The notes beneath the pieces are model-generated. The model did not search any database and had not been told where the DNA came from. It worked only from the letters and a program-made list of their open reading frames with translations. Positions 45,555 to 54,349 of a stretch of DNA of 59,488 bases are shown here, in pieces. The DNA is from a virus. The translations under genes and the position numbers were made by a program. Where the stretch lies: the IMG/VR virus record IMGVR_UViG_3300032296_001520, positions 1 to 59,488 of that record. One strand, given 5' to 3'. Position 1 is the stretch's first letter; each line of letters begins with the position of its first letter.

Positions 45555-48284
45555 ATGCCTGTCGTTTTTGTTCCGGGTAGGGGGAATATCCAATTCCCGG
45601 ACAACATGACTTCATATCAGATTCAGCTTGCTATTGAGCGAGAGATCGTTCCCGGTCGTAAACCGGAAACCATTAGCGCGCCTAAAAAGCCTGAGGCTTC
45701 GATCTCCAGCGTATTAAAGGGTGCTGGGCAAAATCTCATGCTTGGCCTTAAGAATGTTAGAGAGGCAGTAAAGCAGATTACTCCGGGAGATGTTATTGAA
45801 AGCGGCCTTGTTACGGCTGGTAAGGTATTAACGGCCCCTCGGATTTTGCAGGACAGCCTACTTGATACGATTGGTATTGGCGGAAAGACACCGCCACCGC
45901 CATCACCGAGTGGTCCGCGTGTCAGTGAGATTATTAATCAGGCGATTGGCCTCGGTAGTCCTGAGCAGCGTGCGCGCCAAGCCGCTGAAAAAGCGCGGCG
46001 CGCTGAAATTTATGGTGCCGTTGCCGCGCGCTCACCCGGGGAACAGCGCAGGTTATCGCAGCAATCTAAGGCAGCCGCCGCGAAACCTGAGTTTGATTCC
46101 ATCATTGGTGAGGGCATTTACAGCGGGGTGTCGTCACTTGCGCAGATGGCTCCGGGTGTTGCAGCGTCTGTACTGACTCGCAGCGCCACGCCAGCTCTGG
46201 CTTCCGCTGGTATGCTATCTGCCTCCGATCAATACTTTAATGTTTTGGATCGTGGTGGAACGAAGGAGGAGGCATTACTGGCTGCGCAGTTAACTGGAGC
46301 TACCGAAGTCGCCACTGAAATCTTGCCAATGGGGGCGGTCGTTAAAAACCTTGGTAAAGTAGGTGTTACTAAGTTTCTAAGGAACTATCTGGGCAAAGAC
46401 TTGCCGACCGAACTGGTCGCAACGATCACGCAGAACGCCATCGACACTGCGATTGCAAATCCTGATAAGACATGGGCAGATTACTTTAATGAACTACCCT
46501 CCGACCTTGGCGTCACGGCAATATCTACACTTGTTCCGGGCGCTGCGTTGGGTGCAGTCAACAAGGGCCTTCAAGTTGCATCAAAGTTTTCTGGGGAGTC
46601 TCAGGCTGAAGAGGAGGCCGCAGCTCCAAGCACGCCGCCTCCGGCTGACATGGAGGCTCTTAACAAAGCGCTTGGCCCAGTCGGCGGAAAAATCACGCTA
46701 CAAGAGCCGTCAGGCCCGCAGGAATACACGTTTGAAGGCTTCGACGAGGATGGCGGCATCGTCCTGTCAGATGTAGATGGCTTAACATTCTCTGAAGACC
46801 CAGATCAGATCCAAGCCGCAATGAAGGTTGGCGTCGCAGACTCCGAAGAAGGAGTGGGCGGCATGGCTTTTGGTATGGATATTACTGAAGGCTTGCCTGA
46901 TGTGGTTGCGCCTCTGCCACCTTCGCCTGTCGCCGCGCCTGAGCCGACCGCTGCGCCAGTCATCACTGAGCCTGTACGGGAGCCTGAACTTCCACCTCCA
47001 CCACAAGAGAATGTTCGCACAGTTACAACTCCCGGTGGATCAAAGGTAAATACCGCATTTGAAGTTGTCGATGCTGCCGATCTTGCCACCGCTACGGGTG
47101 ATCTGCAAAACCGCGACCGCAGCCGCGCTGCCACTGATATGCAGGTTCAGGACATCTTTTCTAACTTTGACCCCGAGCGCCTTGGGGAAAGCCTTGAGAG
47201 TGATCGCGGTTCTCCCATAATTGGCCCTGATAACACCGTCGAGAGCGGCAATGGTCGCGTCATGGCAATCAATAAGGTGTATGCTGAGTCCCCTGAGAGG
47301 GCTGAGGTGTATCGTAAATTCATTGAAAGTCAGGGCTTTGACACATCCGGGTATGAGCGCCCAGTTTTAGTTCGTCGCCGCACTGATCCGATGACACCTG
47401 AGGAGCGCTCGAAGTTTGTCCGAGAAAGCAATATGGATACGAAGTTGCGCCTCAGCACCAGTGAGCAGGCTGGTACAGACGCAGCTGCCCTGACGGCTGA
47501 TGTCATGGGCCTTATGGCATCACCGGATGTTAATCAGGCGGTTAACCGTGATTTTGTTCGTGGCTTCTTGTCTAAACTGCCAGCGCAGGAGCAGGCTGGA
47601 TTTTTGGACAAGACAGGCAATCTGTCTGCTGAAGGTTCTCGCCGCCTGCGCACCGCGATCAAGGCGTCCGCTTATGGCGACGCTGACCTTATCAACGCGC
47701 TCGATGAATCTCAGGACAACAACATTAAGAGTATTGGCGGCGCGATTGAAGATGTAGCTCCGACATGGCGCACGATGCGCGATGGCGTCGCTGAGGGCCG
47801 AATACGGCCAGAAATGGATGTAACGGAGCAGCTTGTTGAGGCTGCAAAGATTGTGCGTGATGTTCGCAATCGCGGCCAGAAGATCAATGACTTCCTCACA
47901 CAGCAGGATGCGTTCAACCCGCTTGACCCCATTACCGAGCGGTTCATTCGTTCATTCTATAACCAGAAAAACGGGAAGGCCGCAGGACGAGATGCTATTG
48001 CCGACGTTCTTAGTAAGTATGCCCGCAGGGCGGCTGAACAGACGACTGAAGAAAAGCTGTTTGCAAACGAACCCTTTACCCCTGAGCAGGTTTTGGATAG
48101 CAGCATGGATGGCGACGGTGCTCGGCAGCCTGATATGTATGAAATCAACAAACAGGCAATGGAAGCCATCCTCAACGGCACGCCTGATCAGATGCGGAAT
48201 GCGGTTGCAAAGGCGCAAGAACCCTACGATAAGATCATCGCCGAGGGCGCTGACCTACAGAAAAAAAATCGAGGATGTGACTAA
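45555..48284 (+). CDS. Polyvalent internal virion protein with ddrB-like ParB domain, 909 aa
   Basis: The middle (about residues 480-700) matches the ddrB-like ParB domain of phage P1 ddrB and polyvalent proteins: LQNRDRSRAATDMQVQDIFS, SPIIGPDNTVESGNGRVMAI, YERPVLVRRRTDP, MTPEERSKFVRESNMDTKLR. Such proteins are injected with DNA and protect it or act on it early. The N-terminal half holds helical segments and Pro-rich linkers. An A8 run at 48261-48268 near the end could cause slippage into an alternative tail (KKIEDVTNDR). Confidence 0.75.
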   Translation: MPVVFVPGRGNIQFPDNMTSYQIQLAIEREIVPGRKPETISAPKKPEASISSVLKGAGQNLMLGLKNVREAVKQITPGDVIESGLVTAGKVLTAPRILQDSLLDTIGIGGKTPPPPSPSGPRVSEIINQAIGLGSPEQRARQAAEKARRAEIYGAVAARSPGEQRRLSQQSKAAAAKPEFDSIIGEGIYSGVSSLAQMAPGVAASVLTRSATPALASAGMLSASDQYFNVLDRGGTKEEALLAAQLTGATEVATEILPMGAVVKNLGKVGVTKFLRNYLGKDLPTELVATITQNAIDTAIANPDKTWADYFNELPSDLGVTAISTLVPGAALGAVNKGLQVASKFSGESQAEEEAAAPSTPPPADMEALNKALGPVGGKITLQEPSGPQEYTFEGFDEDGGIVLSDVDGLTFSEDPDQIQAAMKVGVADSEEGVGGMAFGMDITEGLPDVVAPLPPSPVAAPEPTAAPVITEPVREPELPPPPQENVRTVTTPGGSKVNTAFEVVDAADLATATGDLQNRDRSRAATDMQVQDIFSNFDPERLGESLESDRGSPIIGPDNTVESGNGRVMAINKVYAESPERAEVYRKFIESQGFDTSGYERPVLVRRRTDPMTPEERSKFVRESNMDTKLRLSTSEQAGTDAAALTADVMGLMASPDVNQAVNRDFVRGFLSKLPAQEQAGFLDKTGNLSAEGSRRLRTAIKASAYGDADLINALDESQDNNIKSIGGAIEDVAPTWRTMRDGVAEGRIRPEMDVTEQLVEAAKIVRDVRNRGQKINDFLTQQDAFNPLDPITERFIRSFYNQKNGKAAGRDAIADVLSKYARRAAEQTTEEKLFANEPFTPEQVLDSSMDGDGARQPDMYEINKQAMEAILNGTPDQMRNAVAKAQEPYDKIIAEGADLQKKNRGCD

Positions 48285-51200
48285 TGATAGGTGCAAACTG
48301 CTCCCTTGATATAGATGATGTTGCGCTGAAAAATCCGCCAGAGCCGCCAGTATTTTTAGATCCAGTGCAAAATATTTCATTTAAGTCATCATGGGCTCGC
48401 CCAGCGACAGCCGTTGCCCGGCGTAGCAAGTTCTTTGCGCGAATGCACAAAGCGACGAATGACAAAACTAAAATGCGTAATCTCCTTATGGCTGACTATA
48501 AGGACATGCTGCATGAATTGAACAATATGCCGCAGGAATCCAAGGATCGGATTAATGCGGTTGTTGAATATCTTCGTTTGTCCAAAACGGCTGTTCGTGA
48601 CACTGGTCGCAACTTTGCTATTAAGACCCGTGAGATTCGGCGTGAAGGCGCTGACGGCATTGAGCGTCGCGTTATTCCTGAGCTGTCAAAGCCGGGCCAG
48701 ACTCTGAAACTGAACACCAATGAAACCCGTATGCTTCATGAAGTTCGGGAATATCTGGACACGCGCTATACTCTAAATGCCAAGTCACAGATGGCCGCTC
48801 TTGGCTACAATGGCGAATATAGTCGTCAGGGCATAGAGCGAGAAGTGGCGGATGGAGATTTCCGCGACGAACTTCTGCGCCTATTTGACGCCATTGAGTC
48901 GCAGCGCCTGACCTCATACATCCCATTTATGCGCTCAGGTGACACCCGCATCATGGTCTATGGGCCCGATGGCACAATCGATAGTGGGGCTTTCTTCATG
49001 CTGGATAGTATGCAGTGGCTAAAGGAATTGGTTGGCCCTAAGATCGCGAAGGCGATTCCTGATCCCGGCATTGATAAAAAGATTGCAGAAATTCAGAAAA
49101 AATATCCTGCCAGCGAAGGCTACAAAGTTATCGTAAGCCGTCGCGCTGCTGACATAAATGAGCGTCTTTCTATTGATGATCTTTCCAGCTTGGACAAGTT
49201 GATGAATCTTATGGACGCCAATGCCGGTAAGATTGTTAAGGATTATTTCGACCGAACGATGGGGGGTATGTTTTCTCAAGAAACCATTGGAGGTCTGAGC
49301 GCGGCGAACGCGGCGCAGGTTGCGCGTGGCGTGATTACCGACCTTCCCAAAAGCGTGCGCTCGGTGCTTATGGAAGACCTTATCTCAGGTTTCATGAGGC
49401 AATCTCGCGACATTCCGGGTTATGATACCAACTTCACGGATCGGCTTTTAGATTACAATCGCATCGTGGCATCGACGGTTTCGCACCGGATGTATCGTCA
49501 AGAATACTCTACAGCGTTTGAAGATTTGAAGCGCAATGTGAACAAGGCGGAGCGTGAGTATGCTGAGAAGTGGGACGAGTATGTCGATACCCCTGAGCAT
49601 GTCATGTTGCGCGCTCTTAGGACGATTGGTTTTTTTGGTTCCATGTGGGGGAGTGTCTCTTCTTCAGCTGTGAACGCCATGTCGGTATGGACGATCACGG
49701 CTCCGCAGATGACGATTATGAAGAGATCAGCAGGTCTTGATATTTACAAAATGGTGCCTCAAGTCATGGCCGGCTTCCGTGGTGAGGTTGGATATGGGCT
49801 GCATGTAAATCCATATGCGATCCCCGGTTTAACTGAAGAAGAGCGCGACGCTCTTGTTCTTGCAAACAAGCGCGGAACAATTCAGGCTCAAATAAATCCT
49901 GAGCTTATGGGAATTGAAAGCGGCGTTATGGCAAGCCCCGGTGGCGCACTTAAGCAAAAGTTTAATCGCTATTTTCAATACGGCTCCAGCGTCATTTCGG
50001 TAACTGAAGAGATGAACAAGGCAGCTGCATTTATTGTGGCATATCGTTACGCCCAAGATCCGAAGGCTTTGAAAAACTGGAAGGAAGCCTACAAGGAAAA
50101 CGAGCGCGCCAAGATCATTATTGAGAAGGGTTCAAATCCTTTTGATGTTGCTGAATTCATGGTGGAAACAGCGACGTTCATGGGCGGCCAGATTGAGAAG
50201 CCTCCAATCATGCGCGGCCCCGGCGGGGTTGTTCTACAGTTTTCTCAATACCCTCTACAGGTCATGTTCTTACTGTCTGAAAATCTACGCAAACAGGGTC
50301 CGCGAGGCAAAGTAGCGGGCATGTTCACGATCATGACGATGTGGACTGTGGCCGGCTTGTTGTTTGCGATTCCATTTGGCGATGACGCAATCAATATCTT
50401 CCAGTATATTTATAACAAGTTGAACGGAAGCAAGCTGGATATGCGCACTGAAGCGCAGAGAATGCTGGCTGAGATGTTTGGTGGCGACCCGGAATCTCGT
50501 CGTGATGCTGAAGCAATTCTTCGGGGGCCGTCCCGTGCATTGCTTGGCCTTAACATCAGTGAGCGCGTCGGCTTCACATCGATCATTCCTGAGTTTGAAG
50601 ACGGCCTTAGCATTGTCCCGGCAATCTCCACCAGCGTCCTGAAGGTCCAAGAATATCTTGATCGTCGTAATTCCGGGGTGCAGCCAATTGGTGCTTATGT
50701 GGCCGCTGTATCGCCATTCATTGGTAAGGCACCAACTGACATTCTTAAGGGCTTCGTGCAGTACCCGCAGGAGGGCGTCAGGACGCGCTACGGCACGCTC
50801 GTCAAACCAGCTGAGGAAATGGACTTCTCAGAGCAGTTTAAGCGCGCAGCGGGCTTCCAGTCGGCTGATATTGCCCGTCAGATGCAAGCGAGGCAGGCTG
50901 GAAAAGAAATCAAAGATTCAACGCGAACAGCGGAGCGCAACAATACGCTACGCTTGGGTAAGATGCTTGCGGATATTGTTAAGGCTCAAGAGGCCGGGAG
51001 TGCTGCAAAAGCTGCGGAGCTGGAAAAGAAATTAGAAGCAGAGATGGAGGAAATCGCTCTGAAGTTTGAGGCTGACATCAACGCTGGGAAAATGGAAAAG
51101 GCGGTCAAGCCGCCGTCTTCACAGGTCTTGAGAGATGCCATGATGGCAGAGCTTTATCCACAGATGAGGCTAAATCAAGTCGGGAAGCTGAAGCGGCAAG

Positions 51201-51298
51201 CGTATATTGATACCGTGCGTGACATTATGGTTGAAGAACAGGAGGGGAATCCGTTCTTAGAAGAGGAAGGCGACACTGAGGCCGCCTTCCCCGAATAA
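48284..51298 (+). CDS. Large polyvalent internal virion protein, PLxRFG-like, 1004 aa
   Basis: Mostly helical. Residues about 205-220 read LTSYIPFMRSGDTRIMVYGP, close to the PLxRFG motif of phage polyvalent proteins. Hydrophobic helices occur near residues 440-475 and 680-705, with AGMFTIMTMWTVAGLLFAIP. The end is acidic (EEEGDTEAAFPE). It is the largest gene and last of the late operon; the same place holds ejection proteins in other podoviruses. Enzyme activity not identifiable. Confidence 0.65.
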   Translation: MIGANCSLDIDDVALKNPPEPPVFLDPVQNISFKSSWARPATAVARRSKFFARMHKATNDKTKMRNLLMADYKDMLHELNNMPQESKDRINAVVEYLRLSKTAVRDTGRNFAIKTREIRREGADGIERRVIPELSKPGQTLKLNTNETRMLHEVREYLDTRYTLNAKSQMAALGYNGEYSRQGIEREVADGDFRDELLRLFDAIESQRLTSYIPFMRSGDTRIMVYGPDGTIDSGAFFMLDSMQWLKELVGPKIAKAIPDPGIDKKIAEIQKKYPASEGYKVIVSRRAADINERLSIDDLSSLDKLMNLMDANAGKIVKDYFDRTMGGMFSQETIGGLSAANAAQVARGVITDLPKSVRSVLMEDLISGFMRQSRDIPGYDTNFTDRLLDYNRIVASTVSHRMYRQEYSTAFEDLKRNVNKAEREYAEKWDEYVDTPEHVMLRALRTIGFFGSMWGSVSSSAVNAMSVWTITAPQMTIMKRSAGLDIYKMVPQVMAGFRGEVGYGLHVNPYAIPGLTEEERDALVLANKRGTIQAQINPELMGIESGVMASPGGALKQKFNRYFQYGSSVISVTEEMNKAAAFIVAYRYAQDPKALKNWKEAYKENERAKIIIEKGSNPFDVAEFMVETATFMGGQIEKPPIMRGPGGVVLQFSQYPLQVMFLLSENLRKQGPRGKVAGMFTIMTMWTVAGLLFAIPFGDDAINIFQYIYNKLNGSKLDMRTEAQRMLAEMFGGDPESRRDAEAILRGPSRALLGLNISERVGFTSIIPEFEDGLSIVPAISTSVLKVQEYLDRRNSGVQPIGAYVAAVSPFIGKAPTDILKGFVQYPQEGVRTRYGTLVKPAEEMDFSEQFKRAAGFQSADIARQMQARQAGKEIKDSTRTAERNNTLRLGKMLADIVKAQEAGSAAKAAELEKKLEAEMEEIALKFEADINAGKMEKAVKPPSSQVLRDAMMAELYPQMRLNQVGKLKRQAYIDTVRDIMVEEQEGNPFLEEEGDTEAAFPE

Positions 51299-51598
51299 TC
51301 AAAAAGGAATCGAATCGTCGACTTCGCTAGGCTGCGGCTGATAAGTGCTAGCCTTAGGCTGTGCAGGCGACGGCTGCTGCTGGTTATCCTGCCTTGGCTC
51401 GTAGAGCGACACGATAATGTTCTCACGCCCATCGTTGCCGCCGACGCCAGCTGGATTAAACGTGCGGTCGAGCAGGATGTACGGGCCGTTCTGACCCTCC
51501 ATCATAACGCCGATGTTCTTGAACCGGCCCTTGGGCTGACCTTGCCCATCTGTGTATTCGCCGGTCTTGACGACGAGATCATAAAGCTTTTTATTCAT
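51299..51598 (-). CDS. Single-stranded DNA-binding protein-like, 99 aa
   Basis: A beta-rich core (YDLVVKTGEYTDGQGQPKGR, FKNIGVMME, ILLDRTFNPAG) is followed by a Gln/Pro-rich linker and an acidic SSB-type tip VDDSIPF, the typical partner-binding end. It probably coats ssDNA for RecT and replication. Its stop abuts the stop of the convergent late operon with no base between. AAGGATAAAG lies upstream of ATG. Confidence 0.75.
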   Translation of the reverse strand: MNKKLYDLVVKTGEYTDGQGQPKGRFKNIGVMMEGQNGPYILLDRTFNPAGVGGNDGRENIIVSLYEPRQDNQQQPSPAQPKASTYQPQPSEVDDSIPF

Positions 51599-51609
51599 TT
51601 ACTTTATCC

Positions 51610-52674
51610 TTAGTTAAACAGGTCTTTGAGTGGCTTGATAGCGCGAGGCGCAAGCATCTCCGCCTCAGCAATCAGATCGATGTGCATGTCCTGCCATGCT
51701 TCACGATCATCGGGGGGCAGCGGTGATACCGCTTCATAGGCGGCATACGCCCATGTGTCCCAGTCTGTGATGCCATCGGCATCGACAACGGGGTGCAGCA
51801 TAGTCACCTCAGGATCTGGCTCAGGAGCCGCTACAGGGGCACGTTCAGACTTCTTAGCCACCTTCTGCTCTAAGCCTGCGATCTGACGCTGTGCGCGCTC
51901 TGTGGTGGGCTCAGGCACTGGCTGTGTGATGTCGCTCACGAAACCTGAGAAGCCGTCTGCATCGACGATACCGTCAGCTTCGTTGTCAGCCTGCACTGCA
52001 CGCTGCGCCTCGGTCGATAGCGGCATGTACTTGCTGGCCCGACGCACCACAGTCTTGCGCCACATCTCAGCCTCGTCAGTCTTCCAAGGGCCGACGACGT
52101 TACCGTCCTTGGTCTTGGCAGAAGAGCGATCACGGACGGCAAGAATCTCATCCTTGTTCATGATCTCGAACTGGGTCTCGCCGTTCTTCAGCTTCCACAC
52201 ACAGTACGCGCCGACCATGCCGCCACGATCAGACAGGCCGTGCTTGTGGGTGATGCGTGGTTCGATACCTTCTTCGACCTCGAACACGTCATTGGCGTAC
52301 ACCAGACGGCTTTCGATCTTCAAGACTTCGCCTGCTTGCAAGGCAAGCTTCATCAATCCCTTATAGCGGGGGCGGAACTGCGCCTCGCTGCTCCTAGTTT
52401 TGCCATTCCAGACCTTCAGGATGTCAGCTTCAGCCATGCTCTTGTTAAGCGACAAGCCGAGCTCAGCGGCGCTCAGGCACGCCTTGAGCAGGGAGCCTCG
52501 GTCACATTCAAGCAGTTCCATGTTGTCAGCAACAGCGGCTACAACAATCGCTTGGAACTTATCTACAGACATGGTGTTAGGCAGCAGCTTACGGAGATGA
52601 TCTTCGCGAGCACTCAACTCCTGCTTAAACCGCTGCATCGGCTTAACCGGCGCAACTGCGTCACTTGTTTCCAT
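51610..52674 (-). CDS. recT: RecT-family single-strand annealing protein, 354 aa
   Basis: Classical RecT core: SLLKACLSAAELGLSLNKSM, AQFRPRYKGLMKLALQAGEV, ESRLVYANDVFEVEEG, WRKTVVRRASKYMPLS. It anneals complementary ssDNA after exonuclease resection. C-terminal 120 residues are extra, Pro/Ala-rich then helical (WDTWAYAAYEAVSPLPPDDR). In operon with YqaJ exonuclease and SSB. AGAGGAAA site. Confidence 0.9.
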   Translation of the reverse strand: METSDAVAPVKPMQRFKQELSAREDHLRKLLPNTMSVDKFQAIVVAAVADNMELLECDRGSLLKACLSAAELGLSLNKSMAEADILKVWNGKTRSSEAQFRPRYKGLMKLALQAGEVLKIESRLVYANDVFEVEEGIEPRITHKHGLSDRGGMVGAYCVWKLKNGETQFEIMNKDEILAVRDRSSAKTKDGNVVGPWKTDEAEMWRKTVVRRASKYMPLSTEAQRAVQADNEADGIVDADGFSGFVSDITQPVPEPTTERAQRQIAGLEQKVAKKSERAPVAAPEPDPEVTMLHPVVDADGITDWDTWAYAAYEAVSPLPPDDREAWQDMHIDLIAEAEMLAPRAIKPLKDLFN

Positions 52675-52825
52675 TCTTAATTTCCTCTTCTAAATCTTCA
52701 ATCATCAGTTCAATAGCGCGCTCGACTGCGGAACGCAGGCTTGGCTTTAATGGGTGGCGGGCGGCAACACTGCGCATCCTCGCCAGCAACTCGCGGTTCA
52801 ACCGCATCATGACAACATCTTTCAT
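52661..52825 (-). CDS. Small ribbon-helix-helix-like protein, 54 aa
   Basis: MKDVVMMRLNRELLARMRSV, then PLKPSLRSAVERAIELMIED. A short strand followed by two helices is the plan of ribbon-helix-helix (Arc/MetJ-like) DNA binders. TGATG overlap from the exonuclease, and overlap into recT. It may regulate this operon; unproven. Confidence 0.65.
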   Translation of the reverse strand: MKDVVMMRLNRELLARMRSVAARHPLKPSLRSAVERAIELMIEDLEEEIKNGNK

Positions 52826-53760
52826 CAACTGATACTCACCCTTGTGTAACCCGAACGCTTTCCAGTGTAGGTTCCGACCATATCGGGCGTGATGATCTTA
52901 CCGGGGTTGTCTTCAATTACACTGACAGACAGCTTATAGTCGCCGCACTTAGCGATAGCTTTATCTTTCGACGTGTTCATCGTCTCTAGCTTGGCGCGCA
53001 CCTTGATGAGCAGCTCACCCTTGGCCTCGTCCGCGCGCTGGGCAGCTTTTTTCTCATCCTCCTTGGCAGCCTTATACTTTTGGAATAGCAGCGCATCAGC
53101 CGAGTCTAGCTCGATCTCACTCATTGGCAGTGTGCCCATGAGCTTGGTTAGAGCGTCCATGTCCTTCTCAAAATCAATCGGTGGCTCCTCACCTTCATGG
53201 ATAGAACTCCAGAACGTGGAAATCTCCGACTTGATCCCATCAATAATGTTCTCATTGCGCGGGATCTTCATGCGGCGAGGCTCATCATTAATCAGAGCGA
53301 CCAACCAAGCATGATCAGATGTCGTAAAGGCCAGCTGGTGCTGCACTTGAAGGAGATAACTCTCCGGTGCTTCAAGGATTTCGTCACCCGAATAGTGCCA
53401 TCCATGCCCACGAGCGGACCACTTGATTTCCATCGGAGCCCCATCAACGGTGATGTAATCGAAGGATGCGCCCATGCCGGGGCAGTCATCGACTGTGTAA
53501 TATTCGTTGACCTTCGATATATCCATCGCCCACCGATGCGCTGCCCAATTAGCGATGCCGCTTTCAAGGAACGTGCCGGCTTGGACAGCTTTGTTATCAG
53601 ACAGATCTTCAGGCGAAATCTTGCCCGCCTTCTCCATCCACAACTGCCAGCGGCTAGTGAATGGGGAAAGCCCGAACAATGCAGCTACGTCGCTGCCGCC
53701 AATGTGTTTCGCGCGCAACTCATGCCAGTGCGCTTCTCCCATAACGGGAATGATAGCCAT
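52825..53760 (-). CDS. YqaJ-family (lambda Exo-like) exonuclease, 311 aa
   Basis: Motifs IGGSDVAALFGLSPF (residues about 20-34), GASFDYITVDG and MEIKWSA, and a QVQHQLAFTTSDHAWLVAL core: the Asp, Glu-x-Lys and Gln residues of the PD-(D/E)XK nuclease of YqaJ type. It resects double-stranded ends for RecT annealing. CCGGAGG upstream. Confidence 0.9.
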   Translation of the reverse strand: MAIIPVMGEAHWHELRAKHIGGSDVAALFGLSPFTSRWQLWMEKAGKISPEDLSDNKAVQAGTFLESGIANWAAHRWAMDISKVNEYYTVDDCPGMGASFDYITVDGAPMEIKWSARGHGWHYSGDEILEAPESYLLQVQHQLAFTTSDHAWLVALINDEPRRMKIPRNENIIDGIKSEISTFWSSIHEGEEPPIDFEKDMDALTKLMGTLPMSEIELDSADALLFQKYKAAKEDEKKAAQRADEAKGELLIKVRAKLETMNTSKDKAIAKCGDYKLSVSVIEDNPGKIITPDMVGTYTGKRSGYTRVSIS

Positions 53761-53793
53761 GTTGTATGCCTCCGGTCTTTATGTTGTATTCTT

Positions 53794-53821
53794 AATGTAT
53801 ACGCTTATGGTTCAATGTCAA
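53794..53821 (-). promoter_or_regulatory. Promoter of the exonuclease-RecT-SSB operon
   Basis: Minus-strand TTGACA (53821-53816), 16-nt spacer, TACATT (53799-53794). Overlaps the end of the VRR-NUC gene and lies 34 nt before the exonuclease ATG. A good sigma70-type match in one of the few gaps here. Confidence 0.55.
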
Positions 53822-54125
53822 GCCCGCGATAAACATCCTCAAGGGATCGGGCCAAAACATACAGGCCGCCGCGTTTTTCCCACGCATTCTGCCATGCGAC
53901 TTGAGCGATGCCCTGCTTACCGCTGCCTGTCTTCACCTCGATGGCGAAGGCTCGGCCCGGTGACATAACCCCTAACAGATCGGGCGTTCCCTCTGGCGCT
54001 GACTGAATGACACGCGGGCCACCATCAAGCGGGCGGAACTTCCCCACGTTAATGCGAAAGAGCATGATGTCATCCCGCTGCCCAAGGGCAAGCCTGATCT
54101 CCTGCTGAATAACCGCCTCTTTCAT
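53805..54125 (-). CDS. VRR-NUC nuclease, 106 aa
   Basis: Small PD-(D/E)XK nuclease: MLFRINVGKFRPLDGG, EGTPDLLGVMSPGRAFAIEV with PDLL and IEVK catalytic positions, and GIAQVAWQNAWEKRGGLYVL. Stand-alone phage VRR-NUC proteins of this size cut branched DNA. It follows the helicase, fitting recombination or Holliday-junction work. GGGGGAG site. Confidence 0.88.
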   Translation of the reverse strand: MKEAVIQQEIRLALGQRDDIMLFRINVGKFRPLDGGPRVIQSAPEGTPDLLGVMSPGRAFAIEVKTGSGKQGIAQVAWQNAWEKRGGLYVLARSLEDVYRGLDIEP

Positions 54126-54349
54126 TGCATTGTCTCCCCCGGAATCTTCTCCATGCAGTCGTCAATGAAGCGAACCGCCAAGTGAGCCGCGCTTCTGCCG
54201 ATGAGTGCGTTGAACTCCTCGCCGTCCTCGCGCCGCTCCAGCTCCCACTCCCGCATCACGGCGCTAATTGCATTAACCACCCGCTTGACAAGCTCAGTGG
54301 GGATTGCAACCTCTACGAACTCGTCGCCATCCCAATCGTCGCGTTCCAT
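54122..54349 (-). CDS. Hypothetical acidic protein, 75 aa
   Basis: MERDDWDGDEFVEVAIPTEL onward; acidic, with helices VKRVVNAISAVMREWELERR and AAHLAVRFIDDCME. Overlaps the helicase end by 37 nt and the VRR-NUC start by ATGA. No family recognised. Confidence 0.65.
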   Translation of the reverse strand: MERDDWDGDEFVEVAIPTELVKRVVNAISAVMREWELERREDGEEFNALIGRSAAHLAVRFIDDCMEKIPGETMQ

